Positions 7,250-16,784 of a stretch of 30,536 nt of DNA are shown here, piece after piece. Within the stretch, counting starts at the first letter, position 1. The number at the start of each line of letters is the position of its first letter. The position numbers and the translations under genes are program-made. The DNA comes from an uncultured Clostridia bacterium (GTDB lineage Bacteria > Bacillota_A > Clostridia > Christensenellales > Aristaeellaceae). The notes below the pieces were generated by a model. The model saw only the letters and a program-made list of their open reading frames with translations. It did not search any database and was not told the origin of the DNA. The DNA lies in NCBI GenBank assembly GCA_947166205.1, contig CAMVDI010000001.1:1-30536 (forward strand). Reading direction: 5' to 3'.

Positions 7250-9889
7250 TCAATTCCCGATCGAGAAGGTTCTCTGCCCCGCAAAGGCGCCGTTCAGATA
7301 GAGCTCAACGATGAACTTCCCTGACTTGACCTTTCCGTCCAGTTCCCTGAGCTGATCGAACAACCCGTTCAGCGGGAAGAAATCCATGGACCAGGTCGTT
7401 TTCTCCTCGCAGGTGACGTCCACGTCGCATCCGGCGGCGTACAGCCGTCTGCCCACGTCCTTCCCCTTCTCCTTCTTGTCTTCCCGGATGACCAGGTCCA
7501 CGCGGTATATCCGGTATCCGGCGTCTCTGTCGTCCGGAAGGAAGCGGATATACAGGCCGAATTCTTCCGCGTTTTTATTGACCCGGGCCGCGGTCAGAAC
7601 GCTGTTCAGGTCCTTCGGCTTGCTTTCGCCCCCCGTCCTGTAGCGCATGCCGCTGTACAGGGAGCATTTGATATCCGCCTTGTATACGCCCGGATAATCC
7701 TTGCCCGGCGCGGTCAGGCTTTCGGGATCCACTTCCGTGAAGGTATCCGGAAGCCGCTTGGTAACCGCTTTGACCGTCTTTGTTTTCGGAGGCTTTTCGT
7801 TGTTGAAGGTCGTCAGCTTGTACCCATACTCGGGGATACCCGGCCAGTCGCCCTTCCAGGCTTCCGTTTTCGCTCCCCGATCCACCTTGTTGAATTCTTC
7901 CTGCGACATCTCAAAGGCCACCAGCCTCAGCTTCTCGCAGGAGGAGAAGATCTGCACCCCCAGCTTTTCAATCTGATGGGGTATATAAATCCTGACCAGG
8001 CCGGAGCAGCCCGCGAACGCCCGGTCATGGATCTCATGGACGCCAAACTTCGGCAGCGTGATCTCCGTGATGCCGGTGCATTTTTCGAAGGCGCTGACGC
8101 CGATCTCCCGGACCGTAGGCAGGAATTCCACCTTCGCGATTCCCGTTTCACGGAAGGCGTTGTCCGGGATGCTGCGCATTCCGATCTGGATCGTCAGGTT
8201 GGAGCAGCCCTGCAGAACGTTCTGGCCAAGCACAGCCCTCTCCGACGGGATATACAGTTCCCTGAGGGCGGAACAGCCGTTGAAGGCGCTGTCCCCGATG
8301 GTCTCAGCCGACTTCGGGAAGCGGAAGCTCTGCAGCTTAGCGCATCCGCTGAAGGCGTTTCTTCCCACCTGTTTCAGCACGCTGCCGGGATTGGTTTCAT
8401 CCGCCTCCGGAATCTTGACGGCCTGAAGGGCGGAGCAGTCCTGGAAAGCCCCGTCTCCGATCGTCTCCACCGTGGCGGCCACGGTCACGCTTTCCAGCCC
8501 GGTACAGCCGCTGAAAGCGTTCTCCCCGATGCTGCTGACCCCTTCGGACAGGATCACTTCCCGCAGGCCGGTCAGTCCCTTGAAGGCGTCCTTGGGGATC
8601 TCGTTCAGGCCGCACTCCATCCGGATGGAGGCCGTGCATCCCGCAAACGCGTCCCGGCCCAGGGCGGCAATCTGGTTCCCCAGCCGGATATCCTCCATCC
8701 TCGTGCACCCGTCAAAGCAGTGGCTGCCGACATCCGACACCCGGCGCGTAAGGTCGGCGCCGGTCAGGGATGTGCAGCCGGAAAACGCGTACTGTCCGAG
8801 GGATACCGGCGTATCCGAATCCTCAAAGGAGACGCCGTTCAGCTTTTCACAGTTCTGGAAGGCGTACTGCTCGATCGCCGTCACATGGGCCGGAACCGCC
8901 ACCTGCAGCAGAGAGCCGCAGCCCGTAAAGGCGTTGGAATCGATCTTCAGAAGGCTGTCCGGAAGATGGACGGATTCCAGGGCCGTGCACCCGGAGAACG
9001 CGCTGGATCCGATTTCCGTCACGCCCGTTCCGAAGTTCACCCGGGTCAGTCCCGTGCAGCTTTTGAACGCGGAATCCCCGATCTTTTCCGTGGTGTCAGA
9101 CAGGGTCACCTCCCGGACGGACGTGCAGTCCTTCAGCGCCTCGGCGGGGACATTTCCCACGATCCTAACCGTCTTCAGGCCGCAATTGCTGAAAACATCC
9201 GTACCCATGGTTTCCAGGCTGTCCGGCAGCTCAATGGATTCCAGCGCCGAGCAGCCGGAGAAAGCGCGGCTTCCGAGCGTCTTCAGCGTCCGCGGAAGCT
9301 CCGCCTCCTTCAGCGCCGCGCAGCCGGAGAAAGCGGATTCGCCGATGGATTCGATCCGCGTCCCCAGAACCACCTTCTGCAGCTGCGGGTTGTTGGCCGC
9401 GGCGTTGTCTCCCAGCTCCAGAACCGCGTCGCCGAAGGTGATGGTTTTGACCTGCGCGAGACCCGCGCATGCCCGGGAGCCGACGGAGGTCACGCCTTCA
9501 CCCAGCGTCACGGAAGTGATTTTGTCCAGGCCGGCCACTTTCAGCTTCTCTTCTTCCGCGAGGCTGACCGTCAGTTTCCCTCCCGAGATCTCCAGATTTC
9601 CGTCCGAATAGAGCACATAATGCGTTCCGTCCGAGAGATTCCCCTCGCTGGATACATTGCCCCTGCTGACCGCTCTCGTCGGCGCGGGAAGAGCTTCTTC
9701 CGTCACCGTCTCCTCAGGCTGCTCCCCCGGACCGGCTTCAGCCGTCTGCCGGGGTTCCTGCACCTGCCCGGTCGTGTTCGTCTCGCCGATCGGACGCATA
9801 TCTTCGATCGTGTTTCCGCTCTGGCAGCCGGTCAGCAGCAGCATTGCCGCGGACAGCAGCAGCGCCATCACGATATGCCTGGTTTTCAT
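7250..9889 (-). CDS. BspA-type leucine-rich-repeat surface lipoprotein
   Basis: This 879-residue protein has a signal peptide with lipobox LTGC (Cys22), so it should be lipid-anchored outside the membrane. A Thr/Glu/Pro-rich spacer follows. Then come many LRR_5 repeats of the form IGxxAFSGCxxLxxVxLP through to roughly residue 690, and a C-terminal non-repeat domain of about 190 residues that I do not recognise. BspA-type repeats commonly bind proteins or host surfaces. The ATG at 9889 overlaps the stop of the upstream TIR-FHA gene by 4 nt (ATGA). The same frame stays open to 10186 but that stretch is the other gene in another frame. Last in the export operon, it may act as a surface receptor or adhesin; its link to peptide export is inferred from position. 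Confidence 0.9.
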   Translation of the reverse strand: MKTRHIVMALLLSAAMLLLTGCQSGNTIEDMRPIGETNTTGQVQEPRQTAEAGPGEQPEETVTEEALPAPTRAVSRGNVSSEGNLSDGTHYVLYSDGNLEISGGKLTVSLAEEEKLKVAGLDKITSVTLGEGVTSVGSRACAGLAQVKTITFGDAVLELGDNAAANNPQLQKVVLGTRIESIGESAFSGCAALKEAELPRTLKTLGSRAFSGCSALESIELPDSLETMGTDVFSNCGLKTVRIVGNVPAEALKDCTSVREVTLSDTTEKIGDSAFKSCTGLTRVNFGTGVTEIGSSAFSGCTALESVHLPDSLLKIDSNAFTGCGSLLQVAVPAHVTAIEQYAFQNCEKLNGVSFEDSDTPVSLGQYAFSGCTSLTGADLTRRVSDVGSHCFDGCTRMEDIRLGNQIAALGRDAFAGCTASIRMECGLNEIPKDAFKGLTGLREVILSEGVSSIGENAFSGCTGLESVTVAATVETIGDGAFQDCSALQAVKIPEADETNPGSVLKQVGRNAFSGCAKLQSFRFPKSAETIGDSAFNGCSALRELYIPSERAVLGQNVLQGCSNLTIQIGMRSIPDNAFRETGIAKVEFLPTVREIGVSAFEKCTGITEITLPKFGVHEIHDRAFAGCSGLVRIYIPHQIEKLGVQIFSSCEKLRLVAFEMSQEEFNKVDRGAKTEAWKGDWPGIPEYGYKLTTFNNEKPPKTKTVKAVTKRLPDTFTEVDPESLTAPGKDYPGVYKADIKCSLYSGMRYRTGGESKPKDLNSVLTAARVNKNAEEFGLYIRFLPDDRDAGYRIYRVDLVIREDKKEKGKDVGRRLYAAGCDVDVTCEEKTTWSMDFFPLNGLFDQLRELDGKVKSGKFIVELYLNGAFAGQRTFSIGN

Positions 9890-11610
9890 CCTGCCATTCC
9901 TCCCCGGTCCATCCTCAGAATCGTCACGACAAAGCGATGCTCGCCGATCCCGATTATATCCCCTGTCTCCAGGATGCTTTCTCCGCGGGGCTCCATCCTT
10001 TCGCCGTCCAGCCAGGTTCCGTTTCTGGAGTTGTCCCTGATTCTCCATCCGTCCGCCGCCTGGAAAACGGCTGCGTGGGCATGGCTGATCTCCTTGCTCT
10101 CCAGAACATGGTTCCGCCAGGGATGGCTGCGCCCCAGATTCATCTCTCCTTCCCAGAGGAAACGGGTTTCTCCCGTTTCCTCGCACCGGAGGCAGAGCAG
10201 GGACGGCGCCCTCCAGAGGCTCTCCGCCTCCGGGCCGAAGGCCAGCAGGATCCCCGTTCTGGCCAGCGTGACCTCGCAGACCTGCCGCACGGAAACCGGT
10301 TTCCCGGCCTCAAGCGCCTGCCCGTCCAGCCAGGTCCCGTTCGTGGAATTCAGATCCTCCACCGCCTGGATGCCTTCCATGCAGACGATCTTCAGATGCT
10401 TCCCGCTGACGCGGCGTTCCGGATCCGAAACGCAGATATCCGATGTTTTTTTGCTGCGTCCCAGAATCGTGATTCCCGGCTTTCCGCGGTATCTTCTTCC
10501 GTCCGCGAGGATGACGATCGTCGGAAGAGTCATTCTCTCCATGGTCACCGTTTTTTCCAGCTCGTCCTCCGGATCCTGGGCGACCGTCTTCTCGTTCTCA
10601 TCCTCCGCGTCCCAGGCGATTTCTTCAGCAGGCTTTGTCCGGCCGTTCCATCCTCCCGAAGGCGCGGGCAAAGGTGCGGGCTCCGGCCTTGGCCTGGGCA
10701 CAGGCGAGGGAACCGGGGCGGGGGCGGGTGAAGGCTTGGGCACGGACGGTGACGCCGGCGAAGGTGAAGGCGCGGCAGCCGTAACCTTTTCGGTGTCGCA
10801 GCGTCTCCTTCTTCTCTTTTTTCCCGTTTCCCCGGCCGGGGCGGGTTCTTCCTCAGGCTCCGCCGCCGGGTCCTCCGGTTCTTCCGCAGGCTTTTGCTCC
10901 TCATTTTCGCCGGCGGGCTGTGTCTCCGGATTTTCCGTCTCGGCCGGCTCCGCCGCCGGCGCCGTACCGGCGGTCTCCCTCGGCTGGGAGGGCATTTCCG
11001 GCTGTCCTGCCTGGGGTTCCTGCTCCCCCGGGGCGGATTCTTCATTCTCAGAACCGCCAGAGGTCTCTTCCTCCATCGCTGCCTGCTGGAAGAGATCGAC
11101 GAACTCCGATTCCTGCCTGACTTCTGCCTTCTGCTTCGGGAAAACATAATCCTGCACCTGGATGGACATGTCCTGAAGGCCATGGCAGTTCCGGACGGCG
11201 TCGATCGAAAGAATCCGATCGATGTCCGCGTCAGTCGGCAATTCCCGGATTTCCGTCCACTGGGTCGCCCCCAGCATCAGCTGCGTCGCCAGCGTCAGGG
11301 TCGTGTCGTTCCAGCGGATCGGAATGATCGGCTTCCCGCTATCCTTCGCAAAGATGAGCTCGTTTCCGCAGTTGTCCGACGCCATGGAGTTCGGCGTCAT
11401 GAAAACGACGCAGGCTTCGCAGTCCTTCAGGTGCTGCGCGATCACCTCGGGCCATCTGGATCCCACATGAATCCCCGAGTCATACCACACCCTGCAGCCG
11501 CGTCTTGCCAGGCGTTCAATAAACGGATAAACAAGCCACGCGTCCTTCCGGGCGTAGCTGATAAACAGGTATTTGTCCGTCCCTTCGTAGGGCTTCGCAT
11601 GGCATTCCAT
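9886..11610 (-). CDS. TIR domain protein with two C-terminal FHA domains
   Basis: This 574-residue cytoplasmic protein begins with a TIR_2-type domain (about 12-150). FISYARKDA opens the domain and NCGNELIFA contains Glu84 at the position of the catalytic Glu in NAD-cleaving TIRs. A long Pro/Glu/Ala linker (about 190-360) follows. Two FHA domains come next: the first (about 362-460) carries LGRS, SGKH and NSTNGTWLDG; the second (about 470-570) carries LGRS, SHAH and NSRNGTWLDG. FHA domains bind phosphothreonine, so the locus kinase and PP2C phosphatase are natural partners. The ATG directly follows the STAS gene stop, with GAGGTG upstream. Whether the TIR is an NADase or only a scaffold cannot be decided here. 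Confidence 0.92.
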   Translation of the reverse strand: MECHAKPYEGTDKYLFISYARKDAWLVYPFIERLARRGCRVWYDSGIHVGSRWPEVIAQHLKDCEACVVFMTPNSMASDNCGNELIFAKDSGKPIIPIRWNDTTLTLATQLMLGATQWTEIRELPTDADIDRILSIDAVRNCHGLQDMSIQVQDYVFPKQKAEVRQESEFVDLFQQAAMEEETSGGSENEESAPGEQEPQAGQPEMPSQPRETAGTAPAAEPAETENPETQPAGENEEQKPAEEPEDPAAEPEEEPAPAGETGKKRRRRRCDTEKVTAAAPSPSPASPSVPKPSPAPAPVPSPVPRPRPEPAPLPAPSGGWNGRTKPAEEIAWDAEDENEKTVAQDPEDELEKTVTMERMTLPTIVILADGRRYRGKPGITILGRSKKTSDICVSDPERRVSGKHLKIVCMEGIQAVEDLNSTNGTWLDGQALEAGKPVSVRQVCEVTLARTGILLAFGPEAESLWRAPSLLCLRCEETGETRFLWEGEMNLGRSHPWRNHVLESKEISHAHAAVFQAADGWRIRDNSRNGTWLDGERMEPRGESILETGDIIGIGEHRFVVTILRMDRGGMAG

Positions 11611-11976
11611 TTATTGTTTCACCTCGATTTCAAACAGTTCATGCATTCCCCTCGCCTTGAATGAATCGTAGATCTGCTGGGGCATCTGCTTCAGCGGGAT
11701 TGTTTTTCCGCTGCTCTCCTGCTTTATTTCCTCCTGCAGCAGAATATCCATGACGGAGGCGGAGAGATACGTGACCCCGCTCAGGTCCACCGAGATTTTC
11801 TGACCCGACAGGATCCGCGCGGACAGCTCATTCCGCAGCGTATTGGCCGTCTCCCGGTTCATGGCGCCTTCCAGCCTGACCAGGATGCCGTTTCCTTCTT
11901 CCTGTTCGTAAATCGCGGCCTTCTTCACGCCGTCTTCCACAAAGGATATGACGCCTTCCCCGAATTCCTTTTCCAT
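11611..11976 (-). CDS. STAS domain protein (anti-sigma-antagonist-like)
   Basis: This is a 121-residue single STAS domain of the SpoIIAA/RsbV type, a fold that binds anti-sigma or regulatory kinases in partner switching. The core strand VDLSGVTYLSASVMDILL (64-81) aligns with the family's DLSxVxYxDSSGLGxLL. The Ser normally phosphorylated, the first after Asp, seems to be Ala73 here, with Ser at 72 and 74, so the classical switch may be altered. The ATG at 11976 follows AGGGGGAGG; the frame stays open further upstream into the ABC gene, but that part reads as shadow. It sits between the exporters and the TIR-FHA gene. A role in controlling the ECF sigma factor or the kinase is inferred. Confidence 0.85.
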   Translation of the reverse strand: MEKEFGEGVISFVEDGVKKAAIYEQEEGNGILVRLEGAMNRETANTLRNELSARILSGQKISVDLSGVTYLSASVMDILLQEEIKQESSGKTIPLKQMPQQIYDSFKARGMHELFEIEVKQ

Positions 11977-11990
11977 GCCGGCCTCCCCCT

Positions 11991-12041
11991 GCGGCGGTTT
12001 CCGCCGCCGATAACTTCTTCTCTGCCCCCCTGCGGGGGCAG
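11991..12041 (-). other. Two intercistronic hairpins between exporter and STAS genes
   Basis: On the minus strand CTGCCCCC-GCAG-GGGGGCAG (12041-12022) and GCGGCGG-AAA-CCGCCGC (12007-11991) form two GC-rich hairpins without a T run. They lie in the 77-nt gap and may protect the upstream message or separate expression levels rather than terminate. Confidence 0.6.
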
Positions 12042-12053
12042 AATGTATTCCTC

Positions 12054-14600
12054 TTACTCCGCGATCTGCCGCAGCGCCATCTGATAGAACATGCCCCTCT
12101 GGGCCATCAGGGTCTCGAAGTTTCCTTCCTCCACCACCGTTCCCTGGTTCAGCACGATAATCCGGTCGCAGTTCTGAACTGTGGAAAGCCGGTGCGCGAT
12201 GACAACCCGGGTCATATTCCGCTTCTCCAGGCTTTCGCATACCTTCGCCTGCGTCAGATTGTCCAGGGCGCTGGTGGCCTCGTCAAAATACAGCACCGCG
12301 GGATTGCTCATGATGGCTCTCGCGATCAGGATCCGCTGCTGCTGGCCGCCCGAAATGGTTCCGCCGCCCTCGCTGACCATGGTATGGATGCCCATGGGCA
12401 TCGCGTCGATGTCCTCCTTCAGCCCCACGTCCTCAATGACCTGCATCACCTCATTCATCTTCGGATTCTGCGCCGTGATGGTGATGTTGTCGTAGATGCT
12501 GCCGGAGATCAGCTGTCCGTTCTGCAGAACCACGCCGATCCGCTTCCGGAGCGAATGCTTGTCCAGGCCCTTGATATCCTTTCCGTCATAGCACACGCGG
12601 CCGGTTTTCGGTTCCTCAAACCCCAGGAGCAGCTTCAGCGTCGTCGATTTGCCGCATCCGGAGGGCCCGACCAGCGCCACGTATTCCCCGGGACGCACGT
12701 GCAGGCTGAGATCCCGCAGAACCATCTGATCCTCCGAGTATCCGAAACTGACATGCTCCAGGAGGATGTCGCCCTTCAGCTCCGCCACCGGATCCCGGTT
12801 CTCCTCGTCCTCCGCTGCCGCGTTCAGGATGGGGGCGGCCCTTTTGATCGTGGTCTTCAGATTCAGAAGCCGGAGGGCCGCCATCACGAATCCCAGCGTT
12901 CCGCCGGTGAAGGATCCGAAGGCCGTGTTGAAGCCCATGAAGGCGCCGGTGGTCAGCTTCAGCTTGTTGTGAATCGCGATATAGTACAGCACCATGGAGA
13001 AGATCACCGGGCCCGCGTCGTTCATGACGGAGGCAAAGCTGCTGTAGCGGTTTTTCCGGATCGCCTCCCGCTCCGAGTTGGCCATCGGCAGCGTGTATTC
13101 CAGGATCGCGCGCTCCTCCGCGCCGGCCATGCGGATCTTGTCCACGCCGTTCAGGAACTGGTACAGTTTTCCGGTTCCTTTTCCCTGATAATCCCGGATG
13201 ATGTCCTCGCTTTTCTGCGTATACCGGAACAGCACATAGATGATCACCGCGAGGATAGCGATCATCAGAAGGCCGATCCAGGCCAGATTGCTGGAATACT
13301 TGAACATCTGGATCAGATAGATCAGGCTGAGAACCAGCGTGAACCCGTTGGACACCAGAACCGTCACGATCTGGTTCGCCGCCTGGCCGATGCTGGAAAC
13401 CCGCTCCGCCAGATCCGCGCTGTCGTACTTGCGGAAAAAGCTTTCGGGCAGCTGGAACAGCCGCCAGTAAACCGCGTCCTGCAGTTCATATTCCGTCCGG
13501 GAGGGAATGCGGAATTCCTGCAGCTGGCGGACGATCGAGATGAACACATTTCCCAGCATGAAGGAGGCGATGACGCCGCAAACCTCGATCAGGACCCCCG
13601 TCTCGCCCATGGGAATATACTCATCGTAAATCAGCTGGTTCAGCTTGGGCTGCAGCACGCCGATCAGCGTGACCAGCAGGCCCAGCACCGTGAGGCTGAC
13701 GATATCCCTGGCCCGGAAGCTCTTCCGGACAAAGCCGATGATATCCTTCTTCTTCAGCGCGTGCCGGGGAAGCGTTCTCCGGACGGACCAGGCCTTGGGA
13801 TCCACTTTTCCCAGCGTCACCTTCGTCAGGCGTTCCTTTTTGCCTGTGGTCGGGTCATAGACCATATACTTTCCGCCCACGGGATAAAGAACCACCATGC
13901 GGCCGTCCATCTTCGCGATGATCACGCCGCAGTCATTCTTCTGCCAGTTGATATCCAGGACGACCTCCCTGCAGATCAGCTGGGAAACCCGGGCCATCTC
14001 CGGGAGGGTCATCTCCTCGCAGGAGGCTTCCAGCACGTTCTGTTCCGGAACGGTAACGCCGATCTGCTTTCCCGCGAAAGCCAGGATCCCGTAGAGCTGA
14101 TCCGTGCCGTCCCCCGTGGCGAAGGACTCTCCCTGCACCGCCTCCGCCATCATGCGGATGGTTTTCTGCCTTTCCTCCGGGGCCTTCCGCTCCGTCCGCT
14201 GGAAATAGACGTCGTCCTTCAGCTCATTGTTGTGGTAAAACTCCGCCAGGCTGGCCTCAAAGCCTTCCTCCTCAAAGGTTTCGATGCCCGCCTTCCGCAG
14301 GAAGTTTCTTTTCAGGACCAGCGTGGAAGCCTTCGGCATCACTTCCAGGGAGGCGCCTTCCGTTTTCGCCATGATCAGAAAGCGCCACTGGGTATACTGG
14401 GCGTCCCGCCAGGCAAAGGACGGAATGGTCCTGCCCTCCTCCACCTCGCAGAGGGTCACCCGCTTCCCGGCTCTTCCCGTTTCCTCCGACCAGGGAACGA
14501 TGTAAACATACACGCTCCCCTGCAGCACACGAACCGCATCCTCCGGATCATGCGTGAAATACAAATCGGTCCTTGTCAGTTCCATGCGATTATCCGCCAT
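12054..14600 (-). CDS. NHLM-type bacteriocin ABC exporter, permease/ATPase subunit
   Basis: This 848-residue protein matches the second ABC subunit of NHLM (Nif11/nitrile-hydratase-leader microcin) export systems. An N-terminal domain of about 300 residues lacks the C39 catalytic Cys motif. A six-helix ABC membrane domain spans about 315-590. The ATPase has Walker A GPSGCGKST at 645-653, signature ISGGQ at 749-753 and Walker B VLYFDE at 769-774, with the H-loop His in IAHR. It probably forms a heterodimer with the peptidase-bearing subunit encoded 45 nt upstream and secretes the Nif11-leader peptides. The family is conserved; the partner pairing is inferred from gene order. Confidence 0.93.
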   Translation of the reverse strand: MADNRMELTRTDLYFTHDPEDAVRVLQGSVYVYIVPWSEETGRAGKRVTLCEVEEGRTIPSFAWRDAQYTQWRFLIMAKTEGASLEVMPKASTLVLKRNFLRKAGIETFEEEGFEASLAEFYHNNELKDDVYFQRTERKAPEERQKTIRMMAEAVQGESFATGDGTDQLYGILAFAGKQIGVTVPEQNVLEASCEEMTLPEMARVSQLICREVVLDINWQKNDCGVIIAKMDGRMVVLYPVGGKYMVYDPTTGKKERLTKVTLGKVDPKAWSVRRTLPRHALKKKDIIGFVRKSFRARDIVSLTVLGLLVTLIGVLQPKLNQLIYDEYIPMGETGVLIEVCGVIASFMLGNVFISIVRQLQEFRIPSRTEYELQDAVYWRLFQLPESFFRKYDSADLAERVSSIGQAANQIVTVLVSNGFTLVLSLIYLIQMFKYSSNLAWIGLLMIAILAVIIYVLFRYTQKSEDIIRDYQGKGTGKLYQFLNGVDKIRMAGAEERAILEYTLPMANSEREAIRKNRYSSFASVMNDAGPVIFSMVLYYIAIHNKLKLTTGAFMGFNTAFGSFTGGTLGFVMAALRLLNLKTTIKRAAPILNAAAEDEENRDPVAELKGDILLEHVSFGYSEDQMVLRDLSLHVRPGEYVALVGPSGCGKSTTLKLLLGFEEPKTGRVCYDGKDIKGLDKHSLRKRIGVVLQNGQLISGSIYDNITITAQNPKMNEVMQVIEDVGLKEDIDAMPMGIHTMVSEGGGTISGGQQQRILIARAIMSNPAVLYFDEATSALDNLTQAKVCESLEKRNMTRVVIAHRLSTVQNCDRIIVLNQGTVVEEGNFETLMAQRGMFYQMALRQIAE

Positions 14601-14645
14601 GAGGCCATATCCCCCTGATCCCGTTTTCTTTCCGCGGCCCGCCCG

Positions 14646-16784
14646 TCATGCGCTCTGTACGAACTGTCGGTAATACCCGTCTTCCTTCATCATGCTCTCG
14701 TGGGTTCCCCGCTGAATGATCCTGCCCTGTTTCATCACGACGATCTGGCTGCAGTCCCGGATGGTGCTCAGCCGGTGCGCCACGATAATGCAGGTGCATC
14801 CCCGCCGGCGGATATTGTCCATGATCTGCTTTTCCACCAGGGGATCCAGCGCGCTGGTCGCTTCGTCCATGATCAGAATGGTGGGCTTGGTGGCCAGGGC
14901 CCGGGCGATCTCCATCCGCTGGCGCTGACCGCCGGACAGGTTGGCTCCGTTTTCTTCCAGATGGTAGTTGTAGCCGCCGGGCTGCTGCATGATAAAGTCG
15001 TGGATGCAGGCATCCTTGGCCGCCTCGATCAGGTCCTCCTCCAGGATCACGTCGTTCCACATGCTCAGGTTGTCCCGGACGCTTCCGGAGAACAGCATGA
15101 TGTTCTGGGAAACCGTCGAGACGCTGGCGTGCAGCACCTCGTCCGGAATCTCGTCCATGTTCTGTCCGTCCATCAGCACCTGGCCCTCCCAGGGGTGGTA
15201 GAGCCCGCTGATCACCTTGGAGATCGTGGACTTTCCGCATCCGGATGCCCCGACAAAGGCAATGGTTTCGCCGCTGTGCAGCTCAAAGGAAAAGTCGGAA
15301 ACGACCGGCGGCTTCAGCGCGCTGTAGCCGTAGGCCACGCTCTGAAGCGAAACGTTTCCGGACAGCTTTCCCCGGATCTGACTGGCCGGGGCGGTCTTCT
15401 TCGGCTCGGCGGGATACTTCTCGATATCATCCACCCGGTTGATGTTCGCCTTCAGGGTCTGAATCTTTTCAAAGAAGCCGACCAGCTTGCCCACCGGATC
15501 CGCGAAGGAATCAAAAAGGCTGTCGAAGGCGATCAGCATGCCCGCGGTAAAATCTCCCCGGATGGCCATGATCGCGCCGACCATCAGAATCAGCACGTCC
15601 GTGATCCGGTTGAACGCCGAGGGAATCGCCCCGATGATCTGCTGCGTGCGGGTCAGCTCCTGCTTCTGGGTCTCATGCAGGGCGTGATGGCCCAGAAGCC
15701 GGTTGCTGTACTGGCCTTCCACGCCGGAGGCCTTGATCGTGTCCGTGATGCTCAGCCCAGCGCAGACGGCGCCGTAAAGCTTTCCGCCGCTCATCTGCAG
15801 CTTCATCGTCGCGTTGGAGATCACCTTGTTCGCGATCACCGTCGCCACGATGCTGGCCACCACGCTGATCATGCCGATGGCCGTCAGGATCGGGCTGTAG
15901 AAAATCAGCAGCACCAGGTAGAACAGGGCGGTAATCAGGTTCAGGACGGTTTCGGCCAGCTCGCCGGTCACGAAGTCCGTAATGCTGTCGTTGTTGCTGA
16001 TCCGGTTGACCAGGTCGCCAGTATACCGCTGATCGAAGAAGGTCATCGGCAGGCCGAACATATGGGACAGGAAGCGGTATCCGCTGATCAGCGACACCTT
16101 TCCGTTCAGCTTGGCCAGCAGCAGGGACCGGTAATAGGACAGCCCCTCCTTCAGCAGCAGGCTGCCCCCCATGAACAGCAGAAGCCGGACCAGCCAGTCC
16201 CGATAGCCCCTGGCCAGCACGTCGTCGATAAACACCTGGGAAAGGACGGGCAGCACAAGCCCGGGGATCACCATCAGCAGCCCGATATAGAGCAGCTTGA
16301 ACAATACGGCCTTCTGCTCCCCGATCCGCTTCATCAGGAAGCTCAGCAGCCTGTTTTTCTTCTTTTCCTTCTTGAAGGATTCGGTTTTCCTGAACGTCAT
16401 GACGACGCCCGTGAATGAGTCGTCCAGCTCCTCAAAGGTCAGCTTTCTCCGCCCCACCGCTGGATCGTTCAGATACACAAATTTGCCGGAAAACCCTTCC
16501 AGAACCACAAAATGGTTGAAGTTCCAGTGAATGATGCAGGGCATCGGCAGTTTCCGCAGCGCGTCCGGCTCCTTCCGGTAGGCTTTGCACTCCAGCCCGA
16601 ATTTCCGGGCCGCGCGAAGGATGTTCTTCGCGTTGCATCCGTCCCGGGATACGCCCGTCTCGATCCGCATCTGCTCCAGCGGAATATACTTTCCGTAGCT
16701 GGCGAGGATCATGGCCAGCGACGCGGCGCCGCATTCCGTCGCTTCCATCTGCAGGATCGTAGGGACTTTCTGGCGATTGCTCAT
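14646..16784 (-). CDS. NHLM-type ABC exporter with C39 leader peptidase
   Basis: This 712-residue subunit cleaves the double-Gly leader and exports the core. The C39 papain-like peptidase (about 1-130) has Cys18 in MEATECGAAS, His91 in NFNHFVVLEG and Asp107 in LNDPAVG, the expected catalytic set. The membrane domain follows (about 155-450). The ATPase has Walker A GASGCGKST at 512-520, LSGGQ at 616-620 and Walker B ILIMDE near 635-640. All four precursors in the window end their leaders with V(S/A)GG, fitting this peptidase. The ATG overlaps the stop of the HlyD gene by 4 nt. Confidence 0.95.
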   Translation of the reverse strand: MSNRQKVPTILQMEATECGAASLAMILASYGKYIPLEQMRIETGVSRDGCNAKNILRAARKFGLECKAYRKEPDALRKLPMPCIIHWNFNHFVVLEGFSGKFVYLNDPAVGRRKLTFEELDDSFTGVVMTFRKTESFKKEKKKNRLLSFLMKRIGEQKAVLFKLLYIGLLMVIPGLVLPVLSQVFIDDVLARGYRDWLVRLLLFMGGSLLLKEGLSYYRSLLLAKLNGKVSLISGYRFLSHMFGLPMTFFDQRYTGDLVNRISNNDSITDFVTGELAETVLNLITALFYLVLLIFYSPILTAIGMISVVASIVATVIANKVISNATMKLQMSGGKLYGAVCAGLSITDTIKASGVEGQYSNRLLGHHALHETQKQELTRTQQIIGAIPSAFNRITDVLILMVGAIMAIRGDFTAGMLIAFDSLFDSFADPVGKLVGFFEKIQTLKANINRVDDIEKYPAEPKKTAPASQIRGKLSGNVSLQSVAYGYSALKPPVVSDFSFELHSGETIAFVGASGCGKSTISKVISGLYHPWEGQVLMDGQNMDEIPDEVLHASVSTVSQNIMLFSGSVRDNLSMWNDVILEEDLIEAAKDACIHDFIMQQPGGYNYHLEENGANLSGGQRQRMEIARALATKPTILIMDEATSALDPLVEKQIMDNIRRRGCTCIIVAHRLSTIRDCSQIVVMKQGRIIQRGTHESMMKEDGYYRQFVQSA

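Noticed and set aside
9890..10186. N-terminal extension of the LRR protein
   Set aside because: It overlaps the second FHA domain in another frame, and the ATG at 9889 opens directly into a signal peptide with lipobox and shows ATGA coupling.
7976..11149. Plus-strand frame of over 1000 codons opposite the LRR and TIR-FHA genes
   Set aside because: It is a by-product of high GC and codon bias on the coding minus strand, and its product looks like antisense low-complexity sequence.
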